DNA of 64,000 bases from Bradyrhizobium sediminis (GCF_018736085.1 NZ_CP076134.1:1-64000), one strand, 5' to 3'; positions 52,024 to 60,629 are shown, counted from the first letter of the stretch. Numbers and translations are program-made. Notes: generated by a model from the letters alone, not told the origin.

Positions 52024-52758
52024 ATGCCGTCATTATCGCGCCGTCGTTTTTTCAGTGCGGCCGCGGGCGCGGCCGCCGTCGCGGCCATGCCGCGCCTGGT
52101 ATTCGCGCAAGCCGCAGCACCCGCCGCGGCCGGACCTTTCACGGTTCCGCCGCTCGGCTATGCCTTCAATGCATTCGAACCCCACATCGACGCCAGGACC
52201 ATGGAAATCCACCATGACCGGCATCATGCCGCCTATGTCGGCAACCTCAACAATCTCGCCAAGGCCAATCCGCAGCTCGGCACCCGCGCCATTACCGACG
52301 TGCTCGGCAACCTGAACGCCCTGAACGACGACATCAAATTCGCTGTTCGTAACAACCTCGGCGGCCACGCCAACCACACCATGTTCTGGGAGATCATGGG
52401 ACCGAATGGCGGCAAGCCGGAGGGCGAGGTGCTGGCCGCGATCGATAAGGACCTCGGCGGCCTGGAAAAATTCCAGAACGACTTCAACGCCGCGGGCGGA
52501 CGCCAGTTCGGCTCGGGCTGGGTGTTCGTGACCGTCACCAAGGACGGCAAGCTCGCGATCGAGACCCGTCCGAACCAGGACAGCCCGATCATGGACGGCA
52601 GGCGCGTCCTGATGGGCAACGACGTCTGGGAGCACGCCTATTATCTCAACTACCAGAACCGCCGCGCCGATTACCTCAAGGCGTGGTGGAACACGGTGAA
52701 CTGGAGCAAGATCGCCGAGCGCTACGCCGCCGCGAAGGCCGGCACGCTGGGGGTGTGA
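52024..52758 (+). CDS. Superoxide dismutase (Fe/Mn), Tat-exported
   Basis: The enzyme converts superoxide to hydrogen peroxide and oxygen. The 244-residue protein opens with a Tat signal, SRRRFFSAAAGAAAVAAM then an AQA cleavage site, so it should act in the periplasm. The metal ligands are present: His in MEIHHDRHH, His in GGHANHTMFW, and Asp/His in GNDVWEHAYYLNYQ. Active-site segments fit the Fe/Mn family, but the metal cannot be chosen with certainty. ATG 52024 has AGGGAGG upstream. It follows the pnp terminator and is a separate unit. Confidence 0.94.
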   Translation: MPSLSRRRFFSAAAGAAAVAAMPRLVFAQAAAPAAAGPFTVPPLGYAFNAFEPHIDARTMEIHHDRHHAAYVGNLNNLAKANPQLGTRAITDVLGNLNALNDDIKFAVRNNLGGHANHTMFWEIMGPNGGKPEGEVLAAIDKDLGGLEKFQNDFNAAGGRQFGSGWVFVTVTKDGKLAIETRPNQDSPIMDGRRVLMGNDVWEHAYYLNYQNRRADYLKAWWNTVNWSKIAERYAAAKAGTLGV

Positions 52759-52804
52759 GTGCCGCCTTCCTGAATGCACCGGGCGCTTCTCCGCCGCAAT
52801 AACT

Positions 52805-52843
52805 GTCATCGCCCACGAAAGCGGGCGATCCAGTATTCCAGAG
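52805..52843 (+). repeat. Half copy of repeat family E
   Basis: This starts GTCATCGCCCACGAAAGCGG and runs through GATCCAGTATTCCAGAG. It matches the left half of 54752-54852. Its hairpin stem is CGCCC with GGGCG. A right half is absent; the frameshifted acetyltransferase gene starts soon after. Confidence 0.75.
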
Positions 52844-52862
52844 CCCTAGCGGTCCAATCGAA

Positions 52863-53325
52863 ATGCCGACGCCCACCATCCGACCCGCTCGCCCCGACGA
52901 ATATGACGAGATCGGTCGCGTCTGGATGAACAGCTGGGTCTCGACCGGGCTCGCGGAAGCCAGCAATTTTCTGCTGGCGCAATTGCGCGCGCATCCCGAT
53001 GGAAATCGAGAAGGGCTGGAGCCTGTTCGTCGTCGACGATGACGGTCATCTTGCGGCCATGCTGGCGCTGCATCTGCCCGACAGGTATCTCGACCAGCTA
53101 TTCGTGGCGCCGGAATATCAGGGCCGGGGTCTCGGACGGAGGCTGCTCGCATTCACGCGCCAGCATCTGCCGGACGAAATCTGGCTGCGCTGCGTGCGCG
53201 AGAATGAAAAGGCGTGGCGCTGGTATGAGCGCGAGGGTTTCGTATTCGAAAAGGAAGCGGTCGAACCGATGACCGGCTTCGTGATGAAGTATTACCGATG
53301 GAAGAAAGAGGAAAACGCCAGATGA
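52863..53325 (+). pseudogene. GNAT acetyltransferase, frameshifted
   Basis: The first part from ATG 52863 encodes MPTPTIRPARPDEYDEIGRV followed by WMNSWVS, a typical GNAT start. It stays open to about 52990, then the frame changes. The rest of the family continues in another frame from about 52990: SLFVVDDDGHLAAML, LFVAPEYQGRGLGRRLLAFT (acetyl-CoA loop) and NEKAWRWYEREGF. The break lies at GCGCGCGC (52985-52993); adding two bases restores one frame. The second frame can restart at ATG 52999 for 108 residues that keep the acetyl-CoA site, so partial function is possible. A sequencing error is an alternative. Confidence 0.75.
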
Positions 53326-53918
53326 TAAAGCTCTATTGGTCGCCGCGCTCGCGTTCGTTTTCCGGGATATGGCTGCTGGAGGAAAGCGGGCTGCCGTATC
53401 AGCGGGTGCTGACCGACATCACGACCGGCGCGCAGAAGTCGCCCGAATTCCTCGCCATCAACCCGATGGGCAAGGTGCCGGCGCTGCAGGACGGCGAGGC
53501 CGCGCTCGGGGAAGCCGCGGCGATCTGCGCCTATGTCGCCGACCGCTATCCCGAGACCAGGCTGGCGCCCGGCCCGGCCGATCCGCTGCGTGCGAAATAC
53601 CTGCAATGGCTGTTCTTTTCGCCTGCTTGCATCGAGCCGGCGCTGATCCAGATCTTCACCAAGATCGACGTGCCGACCAGCACCGCCGCGTGGGGAAGCG
53701 CCGCGCAGGTCTTCGACGTCCTCGACGCCGCGCTCGCCAAGGGCCCCTGGATCCTCGGCGAAACCTTCTCGGCCGCGGATATCATGATCGGCTCGGGGCT
53801 GAATTTCGCGGTGCGGCTGTTCAAGATGGTGCCGTCGCGGCCGTCGTTCGACGCCTATATCGCGCGGTGCGTGGAGCGCCCGGCGTTCCAGCGTGCCGAG
53901 AAGGTCGCGGCGGGGTAA
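53322..53918 (+). CDS. Glutathione S-transferase family protein
   Basis: A 198-residue GST-fold protein. The N-terminal thioredoxin-like domain has KLYWSPRSRSFSGIWLLEE and NPMGKVPALQDGE, followed by GEAAAICAYVADRYP; the helical C-terminal domain starts near residue 85. The substrate is unknown. The usual N-terminal catalytic Ser or Cys is likely one of the Ser residues in SPRSRSFS. ATG 53322 overlaps the end of the frameshifted acetyltransferase. It converges with fabI. Confidence 0.92.
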   Translation: MIKLYWSPRSRSFSGIWLLEESGLPYQRVLTDITTGAQKSPEFLAINPMGKVPALQDGEAALGEAAAICAYVADRYPETRLAPGPADPLRAKYLQWLFFSPACIEPALIQIFTKIDVPTSTAAWGSAAQVFDVLDAALAKGPWILGETFSAADIMIGSGLNFAVRLFKMVPSRPSFDAYIARCVERPAFQRAEKVAAG

Positions 53919-53923
53919 GAGCC

Positions 53924-54724
53924 CTATTCCGCCTTCAATTCGTCCGGCCGCGGCATCAAGACAATGTTGTAGCCGGAATCGACGTAGTGAATTTCGCCGG
54001 TGACGCCACCGGACAGATCCGATAACAAATAGAGCGCCGAGCCGCCAAGCTCATCCAGCGTCACGCCGCGGCCGAGCGGCGAATGCTTTTGCATAAAGCC
54101 AAACATCGCGCGCGCCTCGCCAATGCCGGAGCCGGCGAGCGTGCGGATCGGACCGGCGGAAATCGCGTTGACGCGGATGCCGCGTGCGCCGAAGTCGAAA
54201 GCGAGATAGCGCACGGAGGATTCCAGCGCGGCTTTCGCCACGCCCATCACGTTGTAGTTCGGCATTGCCCGCATCGAGGCGCCGAAGGTCAGCGTGATCA
54301 TGCTGCCGCCGGATTCCGGCATCAGCTCGGCGGCGCGCTTGGCAATCTCGGTGAACGAAAAGCAGGAGATCAGCATGGTGCGCGAAAAATTCTCGCGGCT
54401 GGTGTCGGCGTAGCGGCCCTTCAGCTCATTCTTGTCCGAGAAGCCGATGGCGTGAACCAGAAAATCCAGCCGTCCCCATTTCGCCCGCAACGCCTCGAAG
54501 ACCGAATCGACGCTGGCAATGTCCTCGACATCGCTAGGCAGCACGGTGTCGACGCCAAGCGACTGCGCCAGCGGCTTGACGCGCTTGGCTTGCGCCTCGC
54601 CCTGAAAGGTAAAGGCAAGCTCGGCGCCCTGCGCCGCCACCGCTTTGGCAATGCCCCAGGCAATCGAATGATCATTGGCGACGCCCATGATCAGCCCGCG
54701 CTTGCCCTTCATCAGGTCCTGCAT
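53924..54724 (-). CDS. fabI: Enoyl-ACP reductase (NADH) FabI
   Basis: FabI reduces trans-2-enoyl-ACP in the last step of each fatty acid elongation cycle. The 266-residue short-chain dehydrogenase fold protein has the FabI-type cofactor site MGVANDHSIAWGIA and the active-site Tyr and Lys in NYNVMGVAKAALE. The loop SAGPIRTLAGSGI matches FabI. It is the third gene of a minus-strand fabA-fabB-fabI group; a repeat separates it from fabB. FabI is the known target of triclosan; residues at the usual resistance sites look normal as far as I can judge. Confidence 0.96.
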   Translation of the reverse strand: MQDLMKGKRGLIMGVANDHSIAWGIAKAVAAQGAELAFTFQGEAQAKRVKPLAQSLGVDTVLPSDVEDIASVDSVFEALRAKWGRLDFLVHAIGFSDKNELKGRYADTSRENFSRTMLISCFSFTEIAKRAAELMPESGGSMITLTFGASMRAMPNYNVMGVAKAALESSVRYLAFDFGARGIRVNAISAGPIRTLAGSGIGEARAMFGFMQKHSPLGRGVTLDELGGSALYLLSDLSGGVTGEIHYVDSGYNIVLMPRPDELKAE

Positions 54725-54751
54725 CGTTTAGTGCTCCACTCACCCTCAACC

Positions 54752-54852
54752 GTCATCACCCGCGAAAGCGGGTGATCCAGTATTCCAGAGGCGTCGGTAG
54801 TTGAATTGAGAGGCCGCGGCGTACTGGATGCCCCGCCTGCGCGGGGCATGAC
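54752..54852. repeat. Paired inverted repeat, family E
   Basis: The left hairpin GTCATCACCCGCGAAAGCGG then GTGATCCAGTA pairs in layout with the right TACTGGATGCCCCGC and GCGGGGCATGAC. Outer GTCAT and inner ATCCA ends are shared with other families. It lies between fabI and fabB. Confidence 0.82.
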
Positions 54853-54856
54853 AAGA

Positions 54857-56080
54857 TTACGCATCCATCCGCTTGAACACCAGTGTGGCGTTAGTGCCGC
54901 CGAAGCCGAAGGAATTCGACAGCACGGTGCCGAGCCTGGCGTTATCGATGCGCTTGCGCACGATCGGCATGTCGGCGAACACGGGATCGAGTTCGGTGAT
55001 GTTGGCGCTTTCGCAGATGAAGCCGTTTTGCATCATCAGCAGCGAATAGATCGCCTCCTGCACGCCGGTGGCGCCGAGGGAATGCCCGGTCAGCGCCTTG
55101 GTCGCCGAAATCGGCGGGCACTTGTCGCCGGTGCCGAACACCTTGCGGATCGCCTCGATCTCCGGCGGATCGCCTGCCGGCGTCGAGGTCGCGTGCGGGT
55201 TGATGTAGTCGATCCTGGTGTCGACCGTGGCCATCGCCATTCTCATGCAGCGCTCGGCGCCCTCGCCCGACGGCGCCACCATGTCGTAACCGTCCGAGGT
55301 GGCGCCATAGCCGACGATTTCGCCGTAGATTTTCGCGCCGCGCGCCTTGGCATGCTCGAATTCCTCGAGCACGACCACGCCGGCGCCGCCGGCGATCACA
55401 AAACCGTCGCGGCTGACGTCATAGGGGCGCGAAGCGGTCGCGGGCGTATCGTTGTATTTCGACGACATCGCGCCCATCGCGTCGAACAGCACCGACAGCG
55501 ACCAGTCGAGTTCCTCGCAGCCGCCGGCGAAAATAATGTCCTGCTTGCCGATCTGGATGGTTTCGTAGGCGTTGCCGATGCAATGGTTCGACGTCGCGCA
55601 GGCCGACGAGATCGAATAGTTCACGCCCTTGATCTTGAACCAGGTGGCGAGCGTCGCCGACGCCGTCGACGACATTGCCTTCGGCACCGCGAACGGCCCG
55701 ACCCGCTTCGGCCCCTTGGTGCGGGTGATGTCGGCGGCTTCCACGATGGTGCGCGCCGACGGTCCGCCGGAGCCCATGATGATGCCGGTGCGAATGTTGG
55801 AAACCTCCGTGGGCTCGAGGCCGGAATCCAGGATCGCCTGCTCCATCGCGACGTGATTCCACGCCGCCCCCTCGCCGAGGAAGCGCATCGCGCGGCGATC
55901 GATGACGCCGGCCGGATCGAGCGTGGGCTTACCCTGTATCTGGGAGCGGAAACCGAGCTCGGCATATTTGTCCGCGCGCGTGATTCCGGACTTCGCCTCG
56001 TGCAGGCTTGCCAGTACTTCCTGGGTGTTGTTTCCGATGGACGAGACGATGCCCATCCCCGTGATGACAACCCGCCTCAT
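54857..56080 (-). CDS. fabB: 3-oxoacyl-ACP synthase I FabB
   Basis: FabB elongates acyl-ACP chains and is needed for unsaturated fatty acids. The 407-residue condensing enzyme has the nucleophile Cys in [14 protein letters not shown], and the two His in [12 protein letters not shown] and [13 protein letters not shown]. The Lys of the family lies in KALTGH. Adjacent fabA supports FabB over FabF. ATG 56080 lies 73 bases after the fabA stop, in the same orientation. The family-wide opening [16 protein letters not shown] is intact. Confidence 0.96.
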   Translation of the reverse strand: MRRVVITGMGIVSSIGNNTQEVLASLHEAKSGITRADKYAELGFRSQIQGKPTLDPAGVIDRRAMRFLGEGAAWNHVAMEQAILDSGLEPTEVSNIRTGIIMGSGGPSARTIVEAADITRTKGPKRVGPFAVPKAMSSTASATLATWFKIKGVNYSISSACATSNHCIGNAYETIQIGKQDIIFAGGCEELDWSLSVLFDAMGAMSSKYNDTPATASRPYDVSRDGFVIAGGAGVVVLEEFEHAKARGAKIYGEIVGYGATSDGYDMVAPSGEGAERCMRMAMATVDTRIDYINPHATSTPAGDPPEIEAIRKVFGTGDKCPPISATKALTGHSLGATGVQEAIYSLLMMQNGFICESANITELDPVFADMPIVRKRIDNARLGTVLSNSFGFGGTNATLVFKRMDA

Positions 56081-56153
56081 GATCGCCTCGCCTTGTCGTT
56101 TCCGTTTTGTGTGATGGCCATCGTCGAACCGAACGCCGCCCGATTCGCCGGAC

Positions 56154-56681
56154 CTACGCTCCCGGCAATGTGGTACCCTGCTTCAAGAGCCCCACCCTCA
56201 AATCCTTGGCGCGATAGATAATCTCGCCATCAGCCGAAAGCCAGCCGTCGGCGATGCCCAGCCAGAGCTTTAGGCGCATCACGCGCTTGATGTCGACGTT
56301 GTACACAATCTTGCGGACGTTCGGCATCACCTGGCCGGAAAACTTCAGCTCGCTGAGGCCCAATGCCCGGCCCCGCCCCTCGCCGCCGGTCCAGCCGAGA
56401 TAAAAGCCGACCATCTGCCAGAGGGCGTCTAGGCCCAGGCACCCCGGCATGACGGGGTCGTTCTTGAAATGGCAGGCGAAGAACCAGAGATCCGGGTTCA
56501 CGTCGAGCTCGGCCCGAACGATGCCCTTGCCGTATTCCCCGCCGGTTTCGGAGATTTCGGTGATCCGATCGAACATCAGCATCGGCGGCAGCGGCAATTG
56601 GGCGTTGCCGGGGCCGAACATCTCGCCGCGGCCGCACGCCAGCAGATCCTCGTATTCGTAACTGCCGCGTCGATCCAGCAT
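56154..56681 (-). CDS. fabA: 3-hydroxydecanoyl-ACP dehydratase/isomerase FabA
   Basis: FabA dehydrates 3-hydroxydecanoyl-ACP and isomerises the product, creating the double bond of unsaturated fatty acids. The 175-residue hot-dog-fold protein has the catalytic His in [15 protein letters not shown] and Asp in [18 protein letters not shown] 56681 fits the family start [16 protein letters not shown]. It is upstream of fabB in the usual fabAB operon. irr is transcribed away from it on the opposite strand. Confidence 0.97.
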   Translation of the reverse strand: MLDRRGSYEYEDLLACGRGEMFGPGNAQLPLPPMLMFDRITEISETGGEYGKGIVRAELDVNPDLWFFACHFKNDPVMPGCLGLDALWQMVGFYLGWTGGEGRGRALGLSELKFSGQVMPNVRKIVYNVDIKRVMRLKLWLGIADGWLSADGEIIYRAKDLRVGLLKQGTTLPGA

Positions 56682-56710
56682 GCTGCCGAGCCTCTCTCAA
56701 AATCCCGATG

Positions 56711-56752
56711 GAGCGTTTCGAGCGAAATGGACCCGTTTCGCGTAGAAAGCGT
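56711..56752. repeat. Short repeat, family H-like
   Basis: The segment GAGCGTTTCGAGCGAAATGG followed by ACCCGTTTCGCG and GAAAGCG resembles 29551-29592. Short inverted ends (CGTTTC and GAAAGCG) are imperfect. It lies just upstream of fabA. Confidence 0.55.
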
Positions 56753-56947
56753 GCCAATTATCGCAAATTGGCGCGAATACCGCAGGTCAGGACGGGTCCT
56801 GCGGCAACCGGCGCTCGCTTTTGCCGGAATCGCAAAGCTAAGTCCGCGCGCTCTCTATCATAGGCCCCGCTGACGGCAAAGCACCACGGCAGCGTAAATC
56901 GCCGCGTCCCCCTATCCGGTTCCCCCTTAACTCTAGGGCCGTTCTAG

Positions 56948-56986
56948 TTGCGAAATACTTGCATCTGAGGGATTTCCTTCTATATT
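56948..56986 (+). promoter_or_regulatory. irr promoter with possible Fur-type direct hexamers
   Basis: TTGCAT at 56959-56964 and TATATT at 56981-56986 are spaced by 16 bases and form a good promoter. A second similar hexamer, TTGCGA, lies at 56948-56953, 11 bases before. Direct hexamers are reported for Fur binding at the B. japonicum irr promoter. The role here is inferred from likeness and position. Confidence 0.5.
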
Positions 56987-57032
56987 CAATGACAACAGTG
57001 CTGAGATAGCGAGTGCGGTGCCTGACGTGGAA

Positions 57033-57524
57033 ATGAGCCTCGACGCTTCGATTTTGAATGATGACGCCGTCAGTCCCGCGGCCCGCAATGCGGGCCACCA
57101 GCCGGCGCTGACCGGCTGCCCCTGGCACGACGTCAATGAAATGCTGCAGGCCGCCGGGCTCCGCCCGACCCGTCAGCGCATGGCGCTGGGCTGGCTGCTG
57201 TTCGGCAAGGGCGCGCGCCACCTCACCGCGGAAATGCTTTACGAGGAAGCCACCCTCGCCAAGGTCCCGGTGTCCCTCGCCACTGTCTACAACACGCTCA
57301 ATCAGCTCACCGATGCCGGCTTGCTGCGCCAGGTCAGCGTCGACGGCACCAAGACCTATTTCGACACCAACGTGACGGCGCATCACCACTTCTATCTCGA
57401 AAACAACCACGAACTGGTCGACATTCCGGATCCGCATCTGGTGCTGCAGAAGATGCCGGAAGTGCCCGAAGGCTACGAGATTGCCCGCGTCGACATGGTC
57501 GTGCGGCTGCGCAAGAAGCGCTGA
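57033..57524 (+). CDS. irr: Iron response regulator Irr
   Basis: Irr is a Fur-family regulator that controls heme synthesis and iron genes according to heme status; heme binding leads to its turnover in B. japonicum. The 163-residue protein has the heme-regulatory motif GCPWHD with Cys29, the winged helix (VPVSLATVYNTLNQLTDAGL), and the second heme-linked site His117-His119 in AHHHFYLENNHE. These positions equal those described for B. japonicum Irr. ATG 57033 gives this numbering; GTG 57018 is an alternative. It is divergent from fabA, a common pairing in this group. Confidence 0.96.
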   Translation: MSLDASILNDDAVSPAARNAGHQPALTGCPWHDVNEMLQAAGLRPTRQRMALGWLLFGKGARHLTAEMLYEEATLAKVPVSLATVYNTLNQLTDAGLLRQVSVDGTKTYFDTNVTAHHHFYLENNHELVDIPDPHLVLQKMPEVPEGYEIARVDMVVRLRKKR

Positions 57525-57544
57525 CGCCTTACCGAGCGCACAGC

Positions 57545-57624
57545 GTCATTCCGGGGCGCGTCGCAGACGCGAACCCGGAATCTCGAGGTTCCGGGTTCGA
57601 TGCTGCGCATCGCCCCGGAACGAC
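57545..57624. repeat. Paired inverted repeat, family B
   Basis: Outer ends GTCATTCCGGGG and CCCCGGAACGAC; one base of the right end differs from the usual CCCCGGAATGAC. It lies between the convergent irr and SH3 genes. Confidence 0.8.
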
Positions 57625-57641
57625 AATCAAATGATTTCGCG

Positions 57642-58169
57642 TCACTCCACCTTCTCGTCGGCGTAGACACCCCACAACCGCTGCTGCTCGATCCAGCCGT
57701 CAAAACCGTTGCCGGTGACGCGGCACCAGCCGGCCGCGCACTTCTTGACCTGGGCGACGACGCCGGCCTGCAGGCGGGCGGCAACGGCGGAGGCCGGATC
57801 GGCGCGATCGTAGAGCGGCGCAAGTTCGTCCTTGGTCTTCATGGTGATGACGGCGGTGCGTCGGCCCGACAGCAGCGAGTGATAGACCCAGCCCTCGGCG
57901 CCCTCGGAATCCCGGACCCGGCGCCAGTTCTCGAATTCGGCGGTGATCTCCACCGGCAGGCCCGAGCGGGTGTAGACCCAGGCGACATCGTTGTCCTTGG
58001 TCGGGCCGGCCCTGACGTTCACATGATCGGATTTGAGGCTGACATAGCGCGGCAGCGGCAAGCCGCTGGTCGTGACGGCGGAATCCTTGGCCGAAAATCC
58101 GGCGCTGACCGACGCGCCGAGCAACGCGGCCGCGAGCACCACCACTGAACCAAAACGCCCCAACGCCAT
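57642..58169 (-). CDS. Secreted SH3-domain (SH3b) protein
   Basis: A 175-residue protein with a Sec signal peptide (hydrophobic run GSVVVLAAALLGASVSAG) followed by two bacterial SH3-like units. The first has YVSLKSDHVNVRAGPTKDND, the classic SH3b start; the second lies near QAGVVAQVKKCAAGWCRVT, with GFDGWIEQQRLWG. Such proteins bind cell wall or other ligands in the periplasm. No enzyme domain is attached. ATG 58169 is used; a TTG one codon upstream is possible. Confidence 0.88.
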   Translation of the reverse strand: MALGRFGSVVVLAAALLGASVSAGFSAKDSAVTTSGLPLPRYVSLKSDHVNVRAGPTKDNDVAWVYTRSGLPVEITAEFENWRRVRDSEGAEGWVYHSLLSGRRTAVITMKTKDELAPLYDRADPASAVAARLQAGVVAQVKKCAAGWCRVTGNGFDGWIEQQRLWGVYADEKVE

Positions 58170-58539
58170 CAACTCGCCCCCTGCCGAGAACCCGACTCAA
58201 ATTCTTCGAGCTGAAATGCCGGGAATCCCGACCCCCAAACCCCTAATACTCCGCCCCATCCGCCCCTCGGCCTTTCAACCCCGGCGCTTGCCGGGGTTCT
58301 TGTCTTGGCCCGGCCTTCTGCTAGAGAGGACGGAACGCTTGAGAACCAAGACGAGCCCGAATTTTCCGGAGGGGAAGCCAACGGGAAATATCGGGGAACC
58401 CCAAGGAATTACCGGGACCGCGCGGCAGCCGCAGTGTCGAACAACCGGGTTAATGAGGTCTGAACGGGCAAGCCTTTGACGATCCAAAAGGTTGACGATC
58501 CAAAAGGTTGGCGAGCCAAAGGCCTCATGAGAGCAGGAT
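58170..58539. other. Intergenic region with hairpin and tandem repeat
   Basis: This region of about 370 bases lies between divergent genes. A hairpin at 58277-58298 (AACCCCGG with CCGGGGTT) has no strong T-run. A 16-base tandem repeat lies at 58476-58522, near the hydroxyacid dehydrogenase start. I saw no gene and no certain promoter. Confidence 0.55.
58476..58522 (+). repeat. 16-base tandem repeat before the hydroxyacid dehydrogenase gene
   Basis: TTGACGATCCAAAAGG occurs twice in tandem at 58476-58491 and 58492-58507, followed by a diverged third unit TTGGCGAGCCAAAGG at 58508-58522. It ends 17 bases before the ATG, so it lies in the 5' leader or promoter. Confidence 0.8.
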
Positions 58540-59541
58540 ATGTCGGTTAAGAAAAAGCCTCTCGTTGTCGTCACGCGCAAGCTGCCGGACTCGATCGAGA
58601 CCCGGATGCGCGAGCTGTTCGATGCCCGGCTCAATCTCGACGATACGGCGCTGACGCCGGAGCAGATCGCCGAGGCGGTGCGGACCGCCGACGTGCTGGT
58701 GCCCACCGTCACCGACGAGATCACCGAGGAGATTCTCAAGCAGCCCGACTGCAAGCTGCGGCTGATCGCCAATTTCGGCAACGGCGTCGACAATATCGAT
58801 GTCCTTGCGGCGCATGCGCGCGGCATCACCGTGACCAACACGCCGAAGGTTTTGACCGAAGACACCGCGGACATGACCATGGCGCTGATTCTGGCGGTGC
58901 CGCGGCGGCTGGTCGAGGGCGCCTCGATCCTCACCGAGGGCAAGAACTGGCCGGGCTGGTCGCCGACCTGGATGCTCGGCCATCGCATCGGCGGCAAACG
59001 GCTCGGCATCATCGGCATGGGCCGCATCGGCCAGGCGCTGGCGCGCCGGGCGCGCGCCTTCGGCCTGCAGATCCACTATCACAACCGCCGCCCGGTTGCG
59101 CCGGTCATCGCCGACGAATTGGGCGCGACCTATTGGGAAAGCCTCGACCAGATGCTGGCGCGGATGGACATCATCTCGGTGAACTGTCCGCACACGCCGG
59201 CCACCTTTCATCTCTTGTCAGCGCGGCGGCTGAAACTGATCCGCAAGGACGCCTATATCGTCAACACCGCGCGCGGCGAGGTGATCGACGAAGACACCCT
59301 GATCAAGCTGATTGAAGCCGGCGAGATCGCCGGCGCCGGCCTCGACGTGTTCGAGAACGAGCCCGCGGTCAGTCCGAAGCTGGTGCGGCTGGCCAAGGCC
59401 GGCAAGGTGACGCTGCTGCCGCATATGGGCTCGGCGACCATCGAAGGCCGCGTCGAGATGGGCGAGAAGGTGATCATCAACATCCGGACCTTCCTCGACA
59501 ATCACAAGCCGCCGGACCGGGTATTGCCGAGCATGCTGTGA
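58540..59541 (+). CDS. D-2-hydroxyacid dehydrogenase (glyoxylate/hydroxypyruvate reductase type)
   Basis: A 333-residue NAD(P)-dependent D-isomer 2-hydroxyacid dehydrogenase, most like glyoxylate reductases. The cofactor loop is GIIGMGRIGQALARRA; the catalytic Arg is in VNTARGEVID, Glu in LDVFENEP and His in LLPHMGSAT. The segment NFGNGVDNIDV is the substrate-side motif. ATG 58540 is preceded by GAGCAGGATAT. The exact substrate and cofactor cannot be determined from sequence. A three-unit tandem repeat lies directly upstream. Confidence 0.92.
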   Translation: MSVKKKPLVVVTRKLPDSIETRMRELFDARLNLDDTALTPEQIAEAVRTADVLVPTVTDEITEEILKQPDCKLRLIANFGNGVDNIDVLAAHARGITVTNTPKVLTEDTADMTMALILAVPRRLVEGASILTEGKNWPGWSPTWMLGHRIGGKRLGIIGMGRIGQALARRARAFGLQIHYHNRRPVAPVIADELGATYWESLDQMLARMDIISVNCPHTPATFHLLSARRLKLIRKDAYIVNTARGEVIDEDTLIKLIEAGEIAGAGLDVFENEPAVSPKLVRLAKAGKVTLLPHMGSATIEGRVEMGEKVIINIRTFLDNHKPPDRVLPSML

Positions 59542-59791
59542 GGCCTCTTACCCTCTCCTGCAATCGCGAAACACTAGTCTAATGATCTCGTGTCCTGGAG
59601 CCGGCATAGCGTCCTTCGACGGTGCACGGCAGGGCCGGACAAGAAATCGCGAAAACAACCCCATGCAAAGTAGAGAGGCCCCCGGCTCGGCAGCACTCAT
59701 GCTGCGCTGCGTCCGGGGCACGAGACGAAAAATGCTCCTTCGTCACGGCCCCCCGCCCTAGCGCCGCCTCAGTTGGCAACCTCTTGCGCGC

Positions 59792-60604
59792 TCAGAGATC
59801 GCCGCTCAGATAGCCGCTCAAATCGGTAATGACAGGCGCATCGCCGTTGAGCGGGTTGGCGGGATCGCGCTTATAGCGCAGGGTTTCGAACCGCATGGCG
59901 CGCGCGTCCACCATCAAGAGGCGGCCGACCAGTCCCTCGCCGAAGCCGACGATCTCGCGGATCGCCTCCAGCGCCATCATCGATCCCAAGACCCCCGCGA
60001 GCGCACCCATTACGCCGGCCTCGGCGCAGGCCGGCACCGTGCCCGGCGGCGGCGGTTCGGGGAACAGGCAGCGATAGGTCGGGTTGAACTCGCCTTCGGC
60101 GTTGGTCTCGTGTGCACGAATCGTGGTCAGCGATCCGTCGAACATGCCGAGCGCCGCCGTGATCAGCGGCTTGGCGGCGAGGAAACACGCATCCGACACC
60201 AGATAGCGGGTTTCGAAATTGTCGGAACCGTCGAGCACCAGATCGTAGCTGCCGATCAGTTCCATCGCATTGTCGGCGGCAAGCCGCGTGGCGTGCGCGG
60301 CAAACCTGACATGGGGATTGAGCGCGTAGATCTGCCCGGCGGCGCTGTCGACCTTCAGCCTGCCGATATCAGGCGTGGTGTGGATGATCTGGCGCTGCAG
60401 ATTGGACAGCGACACGATGTCGTCGTCGACCGCGCCGAGCGTGCCGACGCCGGCCGCAGCTAGGTACATCAGCGCGGGCGCGCCGAGACCGCCGGCCCCG
60501 ATCACCAGCACGGATGCTTCCTTGAGGGCGGCCTGGCCGGGGCCGCCGACCTCCCGCAGCACGATGTGGCGGGCGTATCGTTCGAGTTCCTCGGCGCTCA
60601 GCAT
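59792..60604 (-). CDS. MoeB/ThiF/HesA family sulfur-carrier adenylyltransferase
   Basis: A 270-residue E1-like enzyme that activates small sulfur carriers such as MoaD or ThiS by adenylation. The ATP site is VLVIGAGGLGAPALMYLAAA with VDDDIVSLSNLQRQ, and the catalytic-type Cys is in PACAEAGVMG. The zinc site of E. coli MoeB is mostly lost: the first Cys of the YRC pair is Thr (NPTYRCLF), and the C-terminal Cys pair is absent (DPANPLNGD). ATG 60604 is used because earlier sequence is repeat-derived. MoeB or ThiF role cannot be separated without its partner; no moaD or thiS is adjacent. Confidence 0.88.
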   Translation of the reverse strand: MLSAEELERYARHIVLREVGGPGQAALKEASVLVIGAGGLGAPALMYLAAAGVGTLGAVDDDIVSLSNLQRQIIHTTPDIGRLKVDSAAGQIYALNPHVRFAAHATRLAADNAMELIGSYDLVLDGSDNFETRYLVSDACFLAAKPLITAALGMFDGSLTTIRAHETNAEGEFNPTYRCLFPEPPPPGTVPACAEAGVMGALAGVLGSMMALEAIREIVGFGEGLVGRLLMVDARAMRFETLRYKRDPANPLNGDAPVITDLSGYLSGDL

Positions 60605-60629
60605 ACTCACGTATTTCCTTCCTTTGCCG

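Larger units (their letters stand above)
56682..57032. other. fabA-irr divergent control region
   Basis: This 351-base region separates fabA (minus) and irr (plus). A family H-like segment lies at 56711-56752 close to fabA. An irr promoter is seen at 56959-56986. A CTAG-N7-CTAG pair lies at 56933-56947. The middle part, 56760-56930, holds no gene that I can support. The fabA promoter could not be located. Confidence 0.6.

Noticed and set aside
58072..58479. Plus-strand open frame of 135 residues before the hydroxyacid dehydrogenase
   Set aside because: It overlaps the start of the SH3 gene, is Pro/Thr/Arg-rich without a domain, and runs into the tandem repeat.
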